Positions 23,068 to 35,900 of a stretch of 55,075 nt of DNA are shown here, piece after piece. The stretch comes from Christensenella sp. UBA7584 (GTDB lineage: Bacteria; Bacillota; Clostridia; Christensenellales; UBA1242): the NCBI GenBank assembly GCA_002477805.1, contig DLKQ01000017.1:1-55075 (forward strand), given 5' to 3'. The notes beneath the pieces are model-generated. The model made no database searches and was not told where the DNA came from. It saw only the letters and a list, made by a program, of their open reading frames with translations. Both the position numbers and the translations under genes were made by a program. Position 1 is the first letter of the stretch; the number at the start of each line of letters is the position of its first letter.

Positions 23068-26000
23068 ATGAAAAAAATTCAGTTGTTTATTTTTGCAATT
23101 ATGCTTATGTTTATTCCAACATTTACTGCTTGTGGGGAAAATGAAATAGGTGTGTATGCTATTAGTTTTAATCAGCCAACTTATGCGGTGCTACAAGGCG
23201 AAAGTGTACAACTAGAATATGAGATTTCACCAATAGAGGCAACGAATAAAAATGTCTCTTTTTCTGTGCTTGAAGGGGCGGATTATGTATCTGTTGATGA
23301 AACTGGAAAGGTTACGGCAAAAACAATAGAAGATGGCAAAACAAAAGTTGCAAAAGTTCAAGTAAAAACTGATTATGCAAAATGTAGTGCTACTTGTTAC
23401 ATAAAGGTTTTAACTGACCCGATAAAATTAGAAGCTCCTAGTCAGGTCAAGTTTGATGCAAATATTTCTTCTGTTGTTTGGGAGCTTGTTACATACAAAG
23501 ATGTAGATACAAACTTGGATTCAAAGATTCCGACCTATAACCCTAATTATTCGCTAGTTATTACGCATAACGGGCAAGAAAAAGTGGTTAACAACTGGAG
23601 CCAGACTTCGTATCCAATTATGGAAAGTGGTGTGTACAACATAAAAGTAAAATCGCAGTCAGATAGTTCTATTTTTACCGATTCTGAAACTTTTGCTGAA
23701 ACTTCTTTTACAATCTTAGATACACCAGAGCAACCTCTAATAAACAATAACCAAATTTCGGTTAGTAAAATTAATGCCAGCGGGATTAATTTAACAAAAG
23801 ATAACTATGAACTTGTGATTACGAATAAAATCACCGGTAAAACTATTGATGTAAAAATATTCCAGAAAACTGAAGATGAAAATTCTGTAAAATGGCAATT
23901 TCCTACTTTAAATTCAAGTAACTACTATGGAACCGGTTATTTTGAGTACAAAGTTAGAGTACTTGGAGATAACCTAGGTGTTTCTGACCAAGTTTACTTT
24001 ACTTCAAACTTTACTAATACTTCAAATTCTGCTTTCTATCAATTAGGTTATGTCTCTGCGGACTCGATAGTCCTTACAAGTGAAAATATTTCTTGGCCTT
24101 CGGTTGAAAAAGCAGTGGCATATAAACTGGTAATCAAGTCGTCTGACTACACTGACGAAATAACTGTACAAACCACATCTTGGAAACTTTCTGATGATGT
24201 AAAGAATCTTTCTCAGTATGGAATAACCATTCAGGCTTTGGGAAATGATAGTACCATTATTGACGGAATGACAAGTGCAAGCAAAGCACAAAAACTTTCA
24301 ACTCCAACAAATGTTCAGGCTGTCAATGAAAGTGAATCAGGTTGGAAACTTAGTTGGGACGCTGTTGCGGGCGCGGAAAATTATGCGGTTTATATAGATG
24401 ATGCAAAGAGTTCAATTTCCTTTTCAAGCTATACGCAATATTCTATTCAAGCTGAAAATTTTTCTGCTGGAGAGCACACAATAAAAATTGTTGCAACTTC
24501 TAAAAAGGGCTCAGTTAATGATGAAAGTTTTATTTATCCAGATAGTGACCCTGCAATTATTAATATTTACAAACTTGCAACACCAACGCTACAGACTACT
24601 CAAGGAAAAATTGCTTGGACAAGTGTTATAAATGTACAAAATTACTTGCTAACAATACAAAAATCAGGTCAAAGCCCAGAAAGTTTTTCAATTGATAAAA
24701 GTGAATCAACTTTTGAGCTTGGCAGTAATTTTGGGGAAGGCGAGTACAATGTAACTATTCAGGCGAAAGGTGGAGACCTGGTTAACGGAAAGTACATTTT
24801 TGATAGTACTGTTTCTAATGGTGAAATATATACAAAGCAATCAGCACCAATCAACCTAAATCTCAACCAAAGTGGAATTTTGTCTTGGGAGAATGGTGAA
24901 TATGCATCAACTGTTGGCTCTTACGAAGTTTATATTCAAGATGTAACAGATGAAAATGAAAGTAGTGTTAGAAAGATTTCTACTTCGCAAAAAAATTGTA
25001 ACGTTTCAAACTATCTTTCAGGTAGTGGGTTTGGAAAATATTACTTTAAAGTGCAAGCAACAAATAATTTAGTTTCGCAAAAGTATCTGAGGTCAGAAAT
25101 TTCTGACAGCGTTACAAGTTTTAAACTAAGTGCACCAACGGGGCTGGGTATTACAAATGGCGAACTTAGTTGGAATGAACTTTCAGCAATTCCAGATGTT
25201 ACAAAAGAAGAACTAAAGACAAAAACAATTTATCAAATTAGAATAGATAAAATTGAAAACCAAACTGCTAGCACAGCTTTCTCTCCAAGCAAAAATACTT
25301 GTCGTGCTGGAAATCACACTGCAAATATAAAACTTGCTGTTTTGGAAGATAATAAAGTTGCAATTTCGGGCGTTACAGTTTTTCTTCTTTCTTCAGATTA
25401 CTCAGAAGATTTTGAGTTTGAAAAACTTTCCACACCGAGTGCACCAAATATTCAAAATGGAACTGAAATTTTTGGTGGATTAGTTGAAGGGGTTACAGCT
25501 TATAGTTTATTTGTTCAAAAGCCAGGTGGGTATGGTGGTACTTCATTTACTCTTACTGATGAACAAGTTTCTGCCACCGGCTGGTCAATTACAGTAAAAG
25601 AAGTCTTTAGTCAAATAGGAACTTCATCGGCGTATGGTAATTACAAAATTTCAATTAGAGCGAATGGTGGAAATAGTGCAATAAATTCGGACAATTCCCC
25701 TGAACTTACATTCTATCAAATAGAAACACCAAAACTTGAAGTCTCGAATGGCCTTGTTTCTTGGAATATCGTTTTTAGCGAGATTTATGGAAATGTTGCA
25801 CCTGTAGACTCTTATGAAATTGCATATAAGAAAATCGGTGAATCAACTTTTAGTTATATAGTTTTTGATGCGGAGCAAAACACTTGGGATATGAAAGGAC
25901 TTAAATCTGGAACATATCAAATGCAGATTAAAGCTGTTGCTCCTACAAGTAGTAATTTAATTCTATCTAGTTCGGTAAGTCAGCTTAAAACTGTTGAAAA

Positions 26001-29000
26001 GCTTGGAGATGTTGATCTTTCAACGCTAAAAGTTGAAACAAATAGTGGAACTGAACTAAATCCAAATTTGTATAACACAATTACTTGGGAACAAGTGGAA
26101 AATGCAAAATATGAACTTTATATTTATCAGGATTTTGTGACAACAAAAGAACTTGTGGATATTCAAACACTAAGTGCAAATGAGTACACATTTAGTAGTA
26201 ATTTAACATCAAACGACTACACTCTTGTTTTTAAAACTGTTGCTGATGATAAAGTAAGTGGCGATCAATCTCAAGAATTTAAAATTCACAGGCTTAGTCA
26301 AGTTACTGGTTTAAGTATTGATGAAGACACAGTTCTTAGTTGGGGTAGTGTACAAAACGTTAGTGAGTATCGTTTTATTTACAAAGATACACAAATTCTA
26401 AGTAAAACTAAACAGCCTGGTGATGAAAAAATAAAAATTGTCGGAGATATTCTGACATTAGACACTGAAGTTGGAGTTTATGCAATTCAGGTCATTGCAA
26501 TTGTTGATAAAAATAATACGCAAATTTTAAATGCGGATAGTAAACTTAGCGGACTAAATATTAGTTCTGCGCCAAGTACAAAATTTACCGTCACTAGGTA
26601 TAGTGTACCAACACTTTCTGTTACAAATGGTGAACTTACTTGGATAAATAACGAGGCAACAAATTTTGGTTACGAACTCTCGTTCAAGCCAGATGCTGGT
26701 GCTGAAATTGTAGTAAAAGTAGCCTCAGGGCAAAGTACAATTGACTTAAGTAGTAATGACTTTGTTGTTGGAACAACATACTCTGTAAAAATAAAATCAA
26801 TTGGAGATGGGCAAAGGAATTTGGATTCTCCACAAAGTGATGGAACATTTAGAATTCAAAAACTAAAAGAGCCAGTATACAGAGTTGTAGATGGACAAAT
26901 TGTTTGGGATAATGATGAAAATGCAACTAGTTATTCTGCTGTGACTTCTTCATTATCTAAAAACATAACTACATATGGAATTAGGCCGAGTGCAAATTCA
27001 AGTACTGTCAATCTTCCCTCAGAAGCACTTTTAGGACTAGAGGGCGATATTGAGTTTACGCTAAGGGCAAATGGTACTATTGCTCCCCAGGGCTCGAAAA
27101 TTAATTACATAAATTCTCCAGTAAACACAACATACAAAATCAAAAAACACAGTGCACCAACTGACCTTGATGTTAATTTGGGGGAAATTGATTGGACGCG
27201 TGATGAAAGTGGTACAATCCTTGTTAGTGGCACAATGATTGAATTTTTACGCGGATATAATGTTCTAATAAAAGGACAAGAGACGACCGGTACGCAAAAT
27301 AGTACTATTGGGATTGATGAAGAGTTTATTCTCAGTGATATTCTCACAACAAACGAATCAACAGATACTTTGGAAGTTAGTGTCTGCAAATTAGGAAATA
27401 AAACAGGGGAAAGCGATGATGTTTTTGGTTCGGTTTATCTAAATAGTGATTATTCTTCAACAATTATTGTCAGAGTAAATGGAAAGCCGACAAATCTTGA
27501 CGTAGAAGACGGAAAACTTGTTTGGTCTGAGTATGATGGTGGTTTTTATAGAGATTATGAGCTAATTATTAAGTATGAAAATGGTCAAGAAGAATCTGTA
27601 GAAGTTTATGAAAACAGCACGTCATTGGAAGGTAAAACAGACAATATTGAAAGCATATGTGTAAGGCATAAAGGGACTATTTCGTCATCGGGTTATGGTG
27701 TTAGATATGTAAACTCCAAAAAAAGCGATTTACTTTACAAGCTTAAAAAACTTGCTGTCCCACAAATTTCTGTCACATCAGACGGAAAACTAAAGTGGAA
27801 CAAAACTGCATACTCAAATTTCAATTTTGTAGATAATACAAAGCCTGGTTTTACATTTACCGTGAATGGTTTCGGAGATAGTAATTCAACAAATAACTTT
27901 ACAGATGAAAATTTTGAGCTTAGTGGTGACTATAGTAGTTATATTGGACAAGGGGAAAGTGAGAGTATTCAAACACTCAACATTGAAAGTTTTGTTCAAG
28001 GATCAATAAACAAGTCTCAAACAAGTGATGGTTATATTTTACTTAATAGTGATTTTGCACCACTAGAAGCGTTTAGATTTGCTCCTGTAGAAAGTTTTGA
28101 TGTTGATGACTCTGGTTTAAAATTTGTTTGGGAGGTTTCAAACTTTTCAAATGGTAAAATATCCAATGATAGATTTATTATATCATATCAACTTGATGAC
28201 GGTGAATGGTTGGAGAGAATTGTAGATAATGTGAGAGAACTACCTTTCTGGAAACTTGCAAGGTATAACGCTAAGATAAGTGTATATTCATCTGGTGAAA
28301 ATGTTATTCGAAGTGTTTCAACCGATTGTAGTAAATCAAACCATGTATTCAAAAAATTCATTCAAGGCCAAGGTACGAGTAGTGACCCCTTTATTATAAG
28401 TGATACCACAAATGAAACGTTTATTGCAGGTTCAACGACATTTGAAGTTGAAAAATCTACTGCGGAAACAAAATTTGAATATATTTATACTATTCCTTCG
28501 GCTTATTTTAAACTTGCTTGTGATATTAACTTGCCAAATCTTGATGAAAACAAAAATGGAAACAATCTAAGTGAAAAAGACGGGCAAAGAGTTGCTACAA
28601 CATTTACAGGTGGTCTTGATGGTGATAATCATACAATCAAAAACTTCCAAATCTATGAATTCACTTCAAGTTATTCACTTTTTTATAATATTAAAGGTGG
28701 TGCAGTTCAAACGCTTGGTTCTATTACTGACGATCCATTCTATGCTAGAACAGGTATAATTCAAAACCTGAAGCTTGAAATCTCAAAGTTTGAAAAAATT
28801 GACTATAAGTTTGTAGACACAAAGATAGCATTTTTTGCACAAAATTGTATTGGTGGCTGGATTGTAAATTGTCATATTTCTCTCTCAGACGATTTTTCAA
28901 GTCAAAGTGGACAAAAGGCAATCATTTTTGATTACATTGAGACTAGCAATCGAATTGAATTTGCAGGATTTGTAAATACACTTGTAAGTGTTGTTGAGGA

Positions 29001-29940
29001 AGAAGGATTACTTGAAGGTGAGGAGCCAACAAATAAAAGTGATTATGAGTTTAGAGATGCAAGAATTATGAATTGTACTGCAAACATAGATGTGAGGTTT
29101 ACGAAATCAATAACTGAAACTGACTACAGAAAAGAGCCAACAATTATTTCTGGAATTGTCACAAACAACAAGGGTGGGACAATTTACAACTGTAAAAACC
29201 TTGGGGATTTAGCTGGAACACAAGTTGCAGGAATTTGTGCTACTGTTGATAAAGTTAGGACTTTTACTCTTGTAAGTAATGTTTGGGTTGAAAGCGATTC
29301 GAAATCAGGTACTGTAAGTGGATGTGAAAATGATGGAAATCTTTTATGTTTCCCAACAGCGACACTAGGCTCAAATAATATTGTTTCAGATTCGGGTGGA
29401 ATTGTTGGAACACTTATTTCGGGAAATGTTGTATACTCATTAAATAAGGGTACTATTACTGCTCAAAGTTGTGAGTCATTTGCAAGCTCAGATTATAGTT
29501 CTTATAAAACGACAATTTCTGTTGGAGGAATTGTTGGTAAATTTGAAAATGGAAACATTATTAACTGCTTGAATGTTGGAAAATTTAGTTTGGAAAGTGA
29601 GTCACTAAATATTTATTACAATGGACAATTTAAGAGTAATGTTGGTGGAATTGTTGGAACAGCTGTTGGTGGCACCATGAAGAACTCTTATTTTGATGGT
29701 GATATAAACAAATACCTTATGACTGATAAGTCTGTTCAATACAATGCAAATGGAAACAACGAAGCAAATACTGAGAGTCGTTTGGCAACCTCAAACATTC
29801 AGGGTACAGATTTGATTACAAAAAAAATGGCCTCAGATAATGAAATTGGTGTGACATTTTACGATGTTCAATTTGGAAGTAGACCAAGATTTCAACATCA
29901 AGAAAATAATTATCCTAATTTAATTTGGGATAGTGTTTAG
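23068..29940 (+). CDS. Giant surface lipoprotein with FN3-like repeats and GLUG-type C-terminus
   Basis: A 2290-residue exported lipoprotein. The signal peptide ends in a lipobox (F-T-A-Cys22). Residues about 27-115 form a BIG_2-like bacterial Ig domain (SVQLEYEISP, VDETGKVTA). Residues about 120-1760 hold some 15-17 diverged fibronectin-III-like repeats of 90-110 residues, each opening with a KLSxPxxLxxxNGxLSW pattern followed by AxxYxLxI. From about 1765 (GTSSDPFIIS) a parallel-beta region follows with GLUG-like GGIVG repeats (GGIVGTLISG, GGIVGKFENG, GGIVGTAVGG). Such architecture suits adhesion or glycan binding. The frame opens at 23008, but ATG 23068 follows CAGGAG and begins the signal peptide. 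The 4580-aa gene starts 26 bp after it. Confidence 0.88.
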   Translation: MKKIQLFIFAIMLMFIPTFTACGENEIGVYAISFNQPTYAVLQGESVQLEYEISPIEATNKNVSFSVLEGADYVSVDETGKVTAKTIEDGKTKVAKVQVKTDYAKCSATCYIKVLTDPIKLEAPSQVKFDANISSVVWELVTYKDVDTNLDSKIPTYNPNYSLVITHNGQEKVVNNWSQTSYPIMESGVYNIKVKSQSDSSIFTDSETFAETSFTILDTPEQPLINNNQISVSKINASGINLTKDNYELVITNKITGKTIDVKIFQKTEDENSVKWQFPTLNSSNYYGTGYFEYKVRVLGDNLGVSDQVYFTSNFTNTSNSAFYQLGYVSADSIVLTSENISWPSVEKAVAYKLVIKSSDYTDEITVQTTSWKLSDDVKNLSQYGITIQALGNDSTIIDGMTSASKAQKLSTPTNVQAVNESESGWKLSWDAVAGAENYAVYIDDAKSSISFSSYTQYSIQAENFSAGEHTIKIVATSKKGSVNDESFIYPDSDPAIINIYKLATPTLQTTQGKIAWTSVINVQNYLLTIQKSGQSPESFSIDKSESTFELGSNFGEGEYNVTIQAKGGDLVNGKYIFDSTVSNGEIYTKQSAPINLNLNQSGILSWENGEYASTVGSYEVYIQDVTDENESSVRKISTSQKNCNVSNYLSGSGFGKYYFKVQATNNLVSQKYLRSEISDSVTSFKLSAPTGLGITNGELSWNELSAIPDVTKEELKTKTIYQIRIDKIENQTASTAFSPSKNTCRAGNHTANIKLAVLEDNKVAISGVTVFLLSSDYSEDFEFEKLSTPSAPNIQNGTEIFGGLVEGVTAYSLFVQKPGGYGGTSFTLTDEQVSATGWSITVKEVFSQIGTSSAYGNYKISIRANGGNSAINSDNSPELTFYQIETPKLEVSNGLVSWNIVFSEIYGNVAPVDSYEIAYKKIGESTFSYIVFDAEQNTWDMKGLKSGTYQMQIKAVAPTSSNLILSSSVSQLKTVEKLGDVDLSTLKVETNSGTELNPNLYNTITWEQVENAKYELYIYQDFVTTKELVDIQTLSANEYTFSSNLTSNDYTLVFKTVADDKVSGDQSQEFKIHRLSQVTGLSIDEDTVLSWGSVQNVSEYRFIYKDTQILSKTKQPGDEKIKIVGDILTLDTEVGVYAIQVIAIVDKNNTQILNADSKLSGLNISSAPSTKFTVTRYSVPTLSVTNGELTWINNEATNFGYELSFKPDAGAEIVVKVASGQSTIDLSSNDFVVGTTYSVKIKSIGDGQRNLDSPQSDGTFRIQKLKEPVYRVVDGQIVWDNDENATSYSAVTSSLSKNITTYGIRPSANSSTVNLPSEALLGLEGDIEFTLRANGTIAPQGSKINYINSPVNTTYKIKKHSAPTDLDVNLGEIDWTRDESGTILVSGTMIEFLRGYNVLIKGQETTGTQNSTIGIDEEFILSDILTTNESTDTLEVSVCKLGNKTGESDDVFGSVYLNSDYSSTIIVRVNGKPTNLDVEDGKLVWSEYDGGFYRDYELIIKYENGQEESVEVYENSTSLEGKTDNIESICVRHKGTISSSGYGVRYVNSKKSDLLYKLKKLAVPQISVTSDGKLKWNKTAYSNFNFVDNTKPGFTFTVNGFGDSNSTNNFTDENFELSGDYSSYIGQGESESIQTLNIESFVQGSINKSQTSDGYILLNSDFAPLEAFRFAPVESFDVDDSGLKFVWEVSNFSNGKISNDRFIISYQLDDGEWLERIVDNVRELPFWKLARYNAKISVYSSGENVIRSVSTDCSKSNHVFKKFIQGQGTSSDPFIISDTTNETFIAGSTTFEVEKSTAETKFEYIYTIPSAYFKLACDINLPNLDENKNGNNLSEKDGQRVATTFTGGLDGDNHTIKNFQIYEFTSSYSLFYNIKGGAVQTLGSITDDPFYARTGIIQNLKLEISKFEKIDYKFVDTKIAFFAQNCIGGWIVNCHISLSDDFSSQSGQKAIIFDYIETSNRIEFAGFVNTLVSVVEEEGLLEGEEPTNKSDYEFRDARIMNCTANIDVRFTKSITETDYRKEPTIISGIVTNNKGGTIYNCKNLGDLAGTQVAGICATVDKVRTFTLVSNVWVESDSKSGTVSGCENDGNLLCFPTATLGSNNIVSDSGGIVGTLISGNVVYSLNKGTITAQSCESFASSDYSSYKTTISVGGIVGKFENGNIINCLNVGKFSLESESLNIYYNGQFKSNVGGIVGTAVGGTMKNSYFDGDINKYLMTDKSVQYNANGNNEANTESRLATSNIQGTDLITKKMASDNEIGVTFYDVQFGSRPRFQHQENNYPNLIWDSV

Positions 29941-29966
29941 TAAAAAGACGATTAGAAGGTGAGATT

Positions 29967-32900
29967 ATGGTTAATAAACCTACAAAAATGATAGTAAAGA
30001 AAAAAAATAAAAAATCGGCACAAAAATCAATTCTGATTTTCTTTGTTCTGTTATTGTTTTTGCTTTCAACAATAATATTCTTTGTGGTTTTTAATCCAAA
30101 CAAGCAAGTGGTAGCGACTCCGCTTGCAACTCCTTCTAATTTACAAATTATTGAAACAGATACTGGGGACAATAATAATAAAACCTATACTTTAACTTTT
30201 GACTCAATTTTTAATGCTGATTATTATGCACTTTATGTTTTTAATAGTTTAGAAAAAGCTCAAGAAGCAAAAGATAATAATTTTTATAAGACAGCTCCAA
30301 CGCTTGTATTTAACGGTACTAAAAAAGATGTAACTACGCTTATGAAAGAAAAAGGGGAATATTACTTTTCAGTTCAGGCGATTTGTAGGAGGATTCCTTC
30401 ATATAGTTCTGCACCAAGTGACCCACTAAATTGCTCACATATTGTTTACTATTACCTTAAAACTCCAAATGTAAACGTAAATTTAACTCGTGGACTTACT
30501 GACACTTATGAGTGCACTTGGAACAATGTTGATGAGGCTGAAAACTATTTGTTCGATGTTTATAGTGGCTCTGTTTCAATTTTGGATAGCCCAATTACGG
30601 TAGATGGGAACAACTTTAAAATTCCAACCTATGTTCAGGACATAATGAACAGCAAAACGGGATTTGACTTTATTGTAAAAGTAAAAGCAACAAGTACAAG
30701 TAGGTTTATAAAAGAAAGTGATTGGGGGCAGGCCGAAACACATACTTACAAGCAAATTGCAAGTCCAGTTTTGGAGTATGTACCAACAACTGTTGATGGA
30801 AATATAAGTCATTTTATAAAATGGAATAGTGTAAACTATGCTGGATTTTATGACATATACCTTGATGGCGTTTGTATAAAAACCATTGGAGCAAGTGAAA
30901 CTCAATTTGACCTTACAAGCTATATTAGCGGAGTAGGTAGATACAATGCAAAAATTGGAGTTAGGAATAATTCTGAGTATGTTAGTGATGCTGAAAGTAA
31001 TTTAGTAGAATTTTCAGTTTTTGCGAAATCTCCAACAATCAACAATTTGTCAGTTGAGAGGTCGGGTGACAATGTTCTTGTAATGTGGGTGACAGATGAG
31101 AACATCAATACTACTTACAAAATTTATATCACAGATAGGGCTGGAAATGCTGTAACAGGAGGGAGTTCTTCTGTAGAGTATATTGAGGTTGACAACTCCA
31201 GCGGTGGTAGATTTTCCTTTCCACTAACTTGGAATATGGAGGGATACTACAAGGTTACACTTGTTGAAAAAATTGATAATGAATTTTATTACGAGAGTGA
31301 CCCTATTTCAAGGGTACTGGAATTTGAAACAACAAAACTTTCAGCTCCAGTTGCTTCGTACAATAGTCAATCTTTCGACTTGTCTTGGACTCCAAAAGGT
31401 AACCCTACAGGAAACCCAACTGCTTATGATAACAATGGCTTTTTAATTAAACTTTACGAAAAAGACAGTGATGGAAATAGAAAAACGGATACACTTGTTA
31501 CAAAAAGGATAGACAAAGACTTAACGCACTACTTGACATATAATCAAGATATAAAAGATTACTTTAATGGTAAAAGTGCTGGGGTTTATTATGCGACAAT
31601 TACTGCTGTTGGTTACCTTATTTGGACTGACTCAGATGAAAGCCAAGAAGTAGAATTAAGGCTTGTTTTGCCACTTTCAACTCCAACAGATGTAGTTATA
31701 AATGATGATTTGTCTGGACTTTCAAGTTCAAATCCAACTCTTTCATTTAACAAAGTACTAAATGCTGTTTCATATAGCATTTTTGCTACTGATGAAGATG
31801 GAAATAAAGAACTTATTTGCACCATCACACAAAATGATGAGGGTATTTTTGATGTGTCGGCTGGATTTACTGTTTCTCAAGTTGGTGAAAAACTTGTTTT
31901 AAGCGGAATTAACGCTTATTTTGATAAAGTAAATAACGAAAAGAAATCGGGTGTTTACACATTCCAAGTCCAAGCAATTGCTGATTCATCTGAAGATTCA
32001 TTTTACGAAGATAGTGCACTTTCTGAAATTAACGAAAACTGTAAATATACACTAAAAAGAGAGCTGAAAAACCCAGAAATAGTTGAAGTTTATCAAGAGG
32101 AAGAAAGCAATACTATCAAAGTTAGATGGAAAAGAAAAAATGCTGAAGACTTAGAAACTATTTACAATGAGGATAAACAAACCTTTAGCGTTTATGTGAA
32201 CAATTTGCAAAATCCTATTGCTACAGATTTGAAGCCAGTTACTTTAAAAAGTACAGCTGATAGTGAATATTATGAATATAACATTCAAAATTTTGTTGTT
32301 CCTGGAAATCAAAACGTAGTAGGTATTAGAGCTGAAGCATATAGTCCATTTGACGCTTCTGAAATTACTAAACAAGAAAATGTTGAATACACTTTTTATC
32401 TAAAGAATGTTTATTCTAGATTGAGTGAAGGTATTGTAGGGCAAGTTAATGAAAATGATGAAGTTGAATATTATTTGGTGTTTAACAATATTAAATATGC
32501 AAACAAATATGATTTTGTATTTGGTGAAGATAAAACTCTTTCTTACAACTTTTACAATGATTACAATGAAAAAAAGTTTTTGCTTGATTCTTCTTGGATA
32601 ACACCTTACTCAAAAACAAATTATAGTGTTAAAATTTCATATGACAGTTCGCAAGAGGTAAAGGATAATTCACAACTTGCAGTCGATGGAAGCTATGTAA
32701 AAGAGTATGAAGTTAATAGAATTTACACAGATGAAGCTAGGCTTCCGCCTGTAACTGATTTGGAATATAATGTAGAAACAAGTACATTCACTTGGAAATT
32801 TAATTCTACAGCTCTTAATAGTGTAAGCAACTTTTATTACACATATAAATTTGAAGGCGCAGCAATTTCAAGAGATGGTAGTTTTGATACCGAGTCTACA

Positions 32901-35900
32901 ATTAACAAAAATGGTGAAATTTATCATCAAGGTTACATACAATTTGAGCAAGCTGGAAAAATTTCGTTTAGTTTGACTCCTATTTCAAGTTCTAAAAACA
33001 GTAAAGATGGGGAAACAGTGACAATAGAAGTTGATGTGGTTTCAAAATTAAGTGCTCCTAGTGGTGTAAAAATTGTTGGTAGAGATGGTAACGTTTATGT
33101 TGAGTGGCAGGGTGTTGAAAATGTTCAAACAACTGATGCTTATACTGTTGAACTATATGAAAATAGCATAGAAGACGCAAATTTTGTGGGAAAACGCTCT
33201 GTAAGTAAGTCAGGTAGTACAAGCTCTATTAACCTGATTGCCCTTGGTGCAAGTTATGACCAAATGAAAGTTTATATTGCACGAGTAAAATCAAATGCTC
33301 ATAGTAAAATTGAAGGTAAAGATGATTACTACTATAGGGCAAGTGACTGGTCAGTTTCAAACAAATTTACGTTCATACCAGATATTGCAACTCCAATTGT
33401 TGGAATTAGTGACAACAAATTAATAATCTCAAAAGTGCAAAATGCAACGGAGTATCAAGTATTCTTTAGGACACAAAAAGACGGAGAGAAAACACTTGTT
33501 ACAACAATTGCTTCAGAATATTCTCTTGGCTCAATTGAATTTGATTTATCTGCTTACTTTAGTACTGAAAATCTTGTTCCAACTGGTGACTATTATCTTT
33601 CGGTTATAGCGAAAAACTCAATATGGAACAAAGAAAGTGATGAAAGTACAATCCTTGATTATTCATTTAAAAAGAGGTTTGAAGCTCCTGAAACTGTTAC
33701 AGTAGTTGGACTTGCAAGTGAAATTACAATAACTTGGAGCAAAGTTTCAGGTACAAATGTAGATGCTCAAAAATCAATTGTAAATGTAGATCCTAGTGGT
33801 TACAAGTTTGTGATTGGTCTTGCAAACCGTTCGTACGAAAGAATGGTTACTTTGCAGATTTTAGCAATAAAAAATGGTGACAAAACTGAGTATGTAGTAA
33901 AAATAAACAACGAAGATTCACTTAGTTACATTTCAAAGAATGAAAATAACACTGAATTTACCTATGAATGTGGAGTTTTAAGTATCGCTGGTGATAGTTT
34001 TACATTTAAATATACCAAGCCAACTTTGAATGAAAAATCGAAATATGTGCTTGACTGTACAACTTTGGGGAATTTGGAGCAGGGCTACGTAAGTTCGTAC
34101 GAAAAACCAGGAATTGAATTTACCTGCTACTCAAACTTTATTGAAACACCAAGTATATTGTTTGAAAACTATAAAACAGCTATGGCTAGCCAAGATGAAA
34201 ATATAATTTGGATAACTAGCGAGCAATATGCACAAACGTTTTTCATTCAAATTGAAAACCTTTTTGACGGAAGTATTGTGGAGCTTGATAATTGTTCAGG
34301 AAAAGAACTCATTGTATCGGAAAATGGCGTAGACACAAAATACAAAGAATATTCGCTGAAGAGTTCTGTTTTACAGGCAAAAGGGATTTATCGTATAACA
34401 ATAAAATATAAAGCTAACAATAGACAAGGTATTGGTGAGAGTGATTTTTCTAATTCAATTTATTTATATCACGCAGTAAAATTGCTTCCTGTAAGTGATG
34501 TTTCAGTTTCATCTGGTTCTAGGGGAACAACAATGCCTGCAACACTTGTTGTAAAAATTCCTTCGGAGCAGGTGACAAACAAGTTCAAAGGTTTTGAACT
34601 TGTTGTAAAACAGATAAATACCGATGTTGGTGTGACAATTTATCCAGACAAGACTATCCTTCTTGACACAAATTCGGCAAGTTTTGACTGTCAAACTAAG
34701 ATAGATAATAAAAATGGAGTTACTATCTTTACTTATAGTTTGCCAATTTCAACTATTTTTTCTGATAGCTCTGTTAAGGAATGGGCGGTTATGCTTTACG
34801 ACTTAGAATTTAGTGTTAGTGTTTTAGCTTATGATGCTGAAACAAACCTAAATGAAACATATGGTGTAACAGTTGAAGATGGTATTGACAGTTTTATTTT
34901 TGATGAAAAATCAAATAGTGTTTCGACAATTTTACCAACAAAATCTGCAACACCTAGTCCAACAAATATTATGCTGGATGAAAAAACAGGTAAAATCAGG
35001 TGGTCTGGAGTTTCTGGAAATGTAAGATACTATTATATTTATTATGCTTGGGATTTAACAACCAACAAGTACACACTTTATCATAATAGTGCATCAGGTG
35101 AAGTGGCGACAGCGCTTACTATAGTCAATAACGATGGACAAAGTAGACTTTCTTTAAACGGAACATATTATTCAGAAATTTCGCATACAGATGTAGATTT
35201 ATGGCTTTCAACAAGTCTAACTTCATTTGATATTTCAGATTATTCTAGCGAAAATAAAGATATTATCTATGGTGTAAGGATTTATGCTCAAAGTGAAGAC
35301 AGTTCAATTCAAGCATCTGATATTGTAACAGAAACTTTGAGTAAATCACCAACTATTCCTGAGATTAGTGATATAAAAATCACCTATGAAGATTCGACTT
35401 ACTATCTTGAATTTAGTGATGTTTATAGCAAGTATAGTTTGATTTTAAGCGGTAGCATATGTGATGCGAATGGCGAAAATAAAGACGAAAAATACAAAGT
35501 TTATTTTTCAGATGGTGTAAAGGCATTAATAATATGTAGCGAAGCAACTGGTGGCAGAGATATTAATACATACTATCAGAACGGAAAAGTTAGAGTCAGA
35601 TTGGGCGACACTCTTCCTACAAGTACACAACCTCTTTATCCTATATATATAGAGACATCATCGTTTACTGTTTCGCCATTAGAATCATCAAACAAGCATT
35701 TAGTTTTGTATGCGCAAAATGCGGAGGCAAGTGTTTCAGCTCCAGTTGTAATAAATGACGCTGTTACTGATGTCCAAGTTAACTGGAATCAGGATAGAAC
35801 AAAAGCGACAGCAAGTTGGGATCACCTTAAAGGTGCAACAATTTATACTCTTATTTTAACCGAGACCAGCATTTCTTCAACAAGTATGACTAACTTTAAT

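Noticed and set aside
29940..29967. The two giant genes as one gene broken by a frameshift
   Set aside because: Each has its own ribosome binding site and its own export signal (lipobox versus membrane helix), and the first has a complete C-terminal domain, so they are separate genes.
29915..30172. Minus-strand 85-aa frame across the junction of the two giant genes
   Set aside because: It is the reverse shadow of the membrane helix and the end of the lipoprotein; no ribosome binding site and no independent coding signal.
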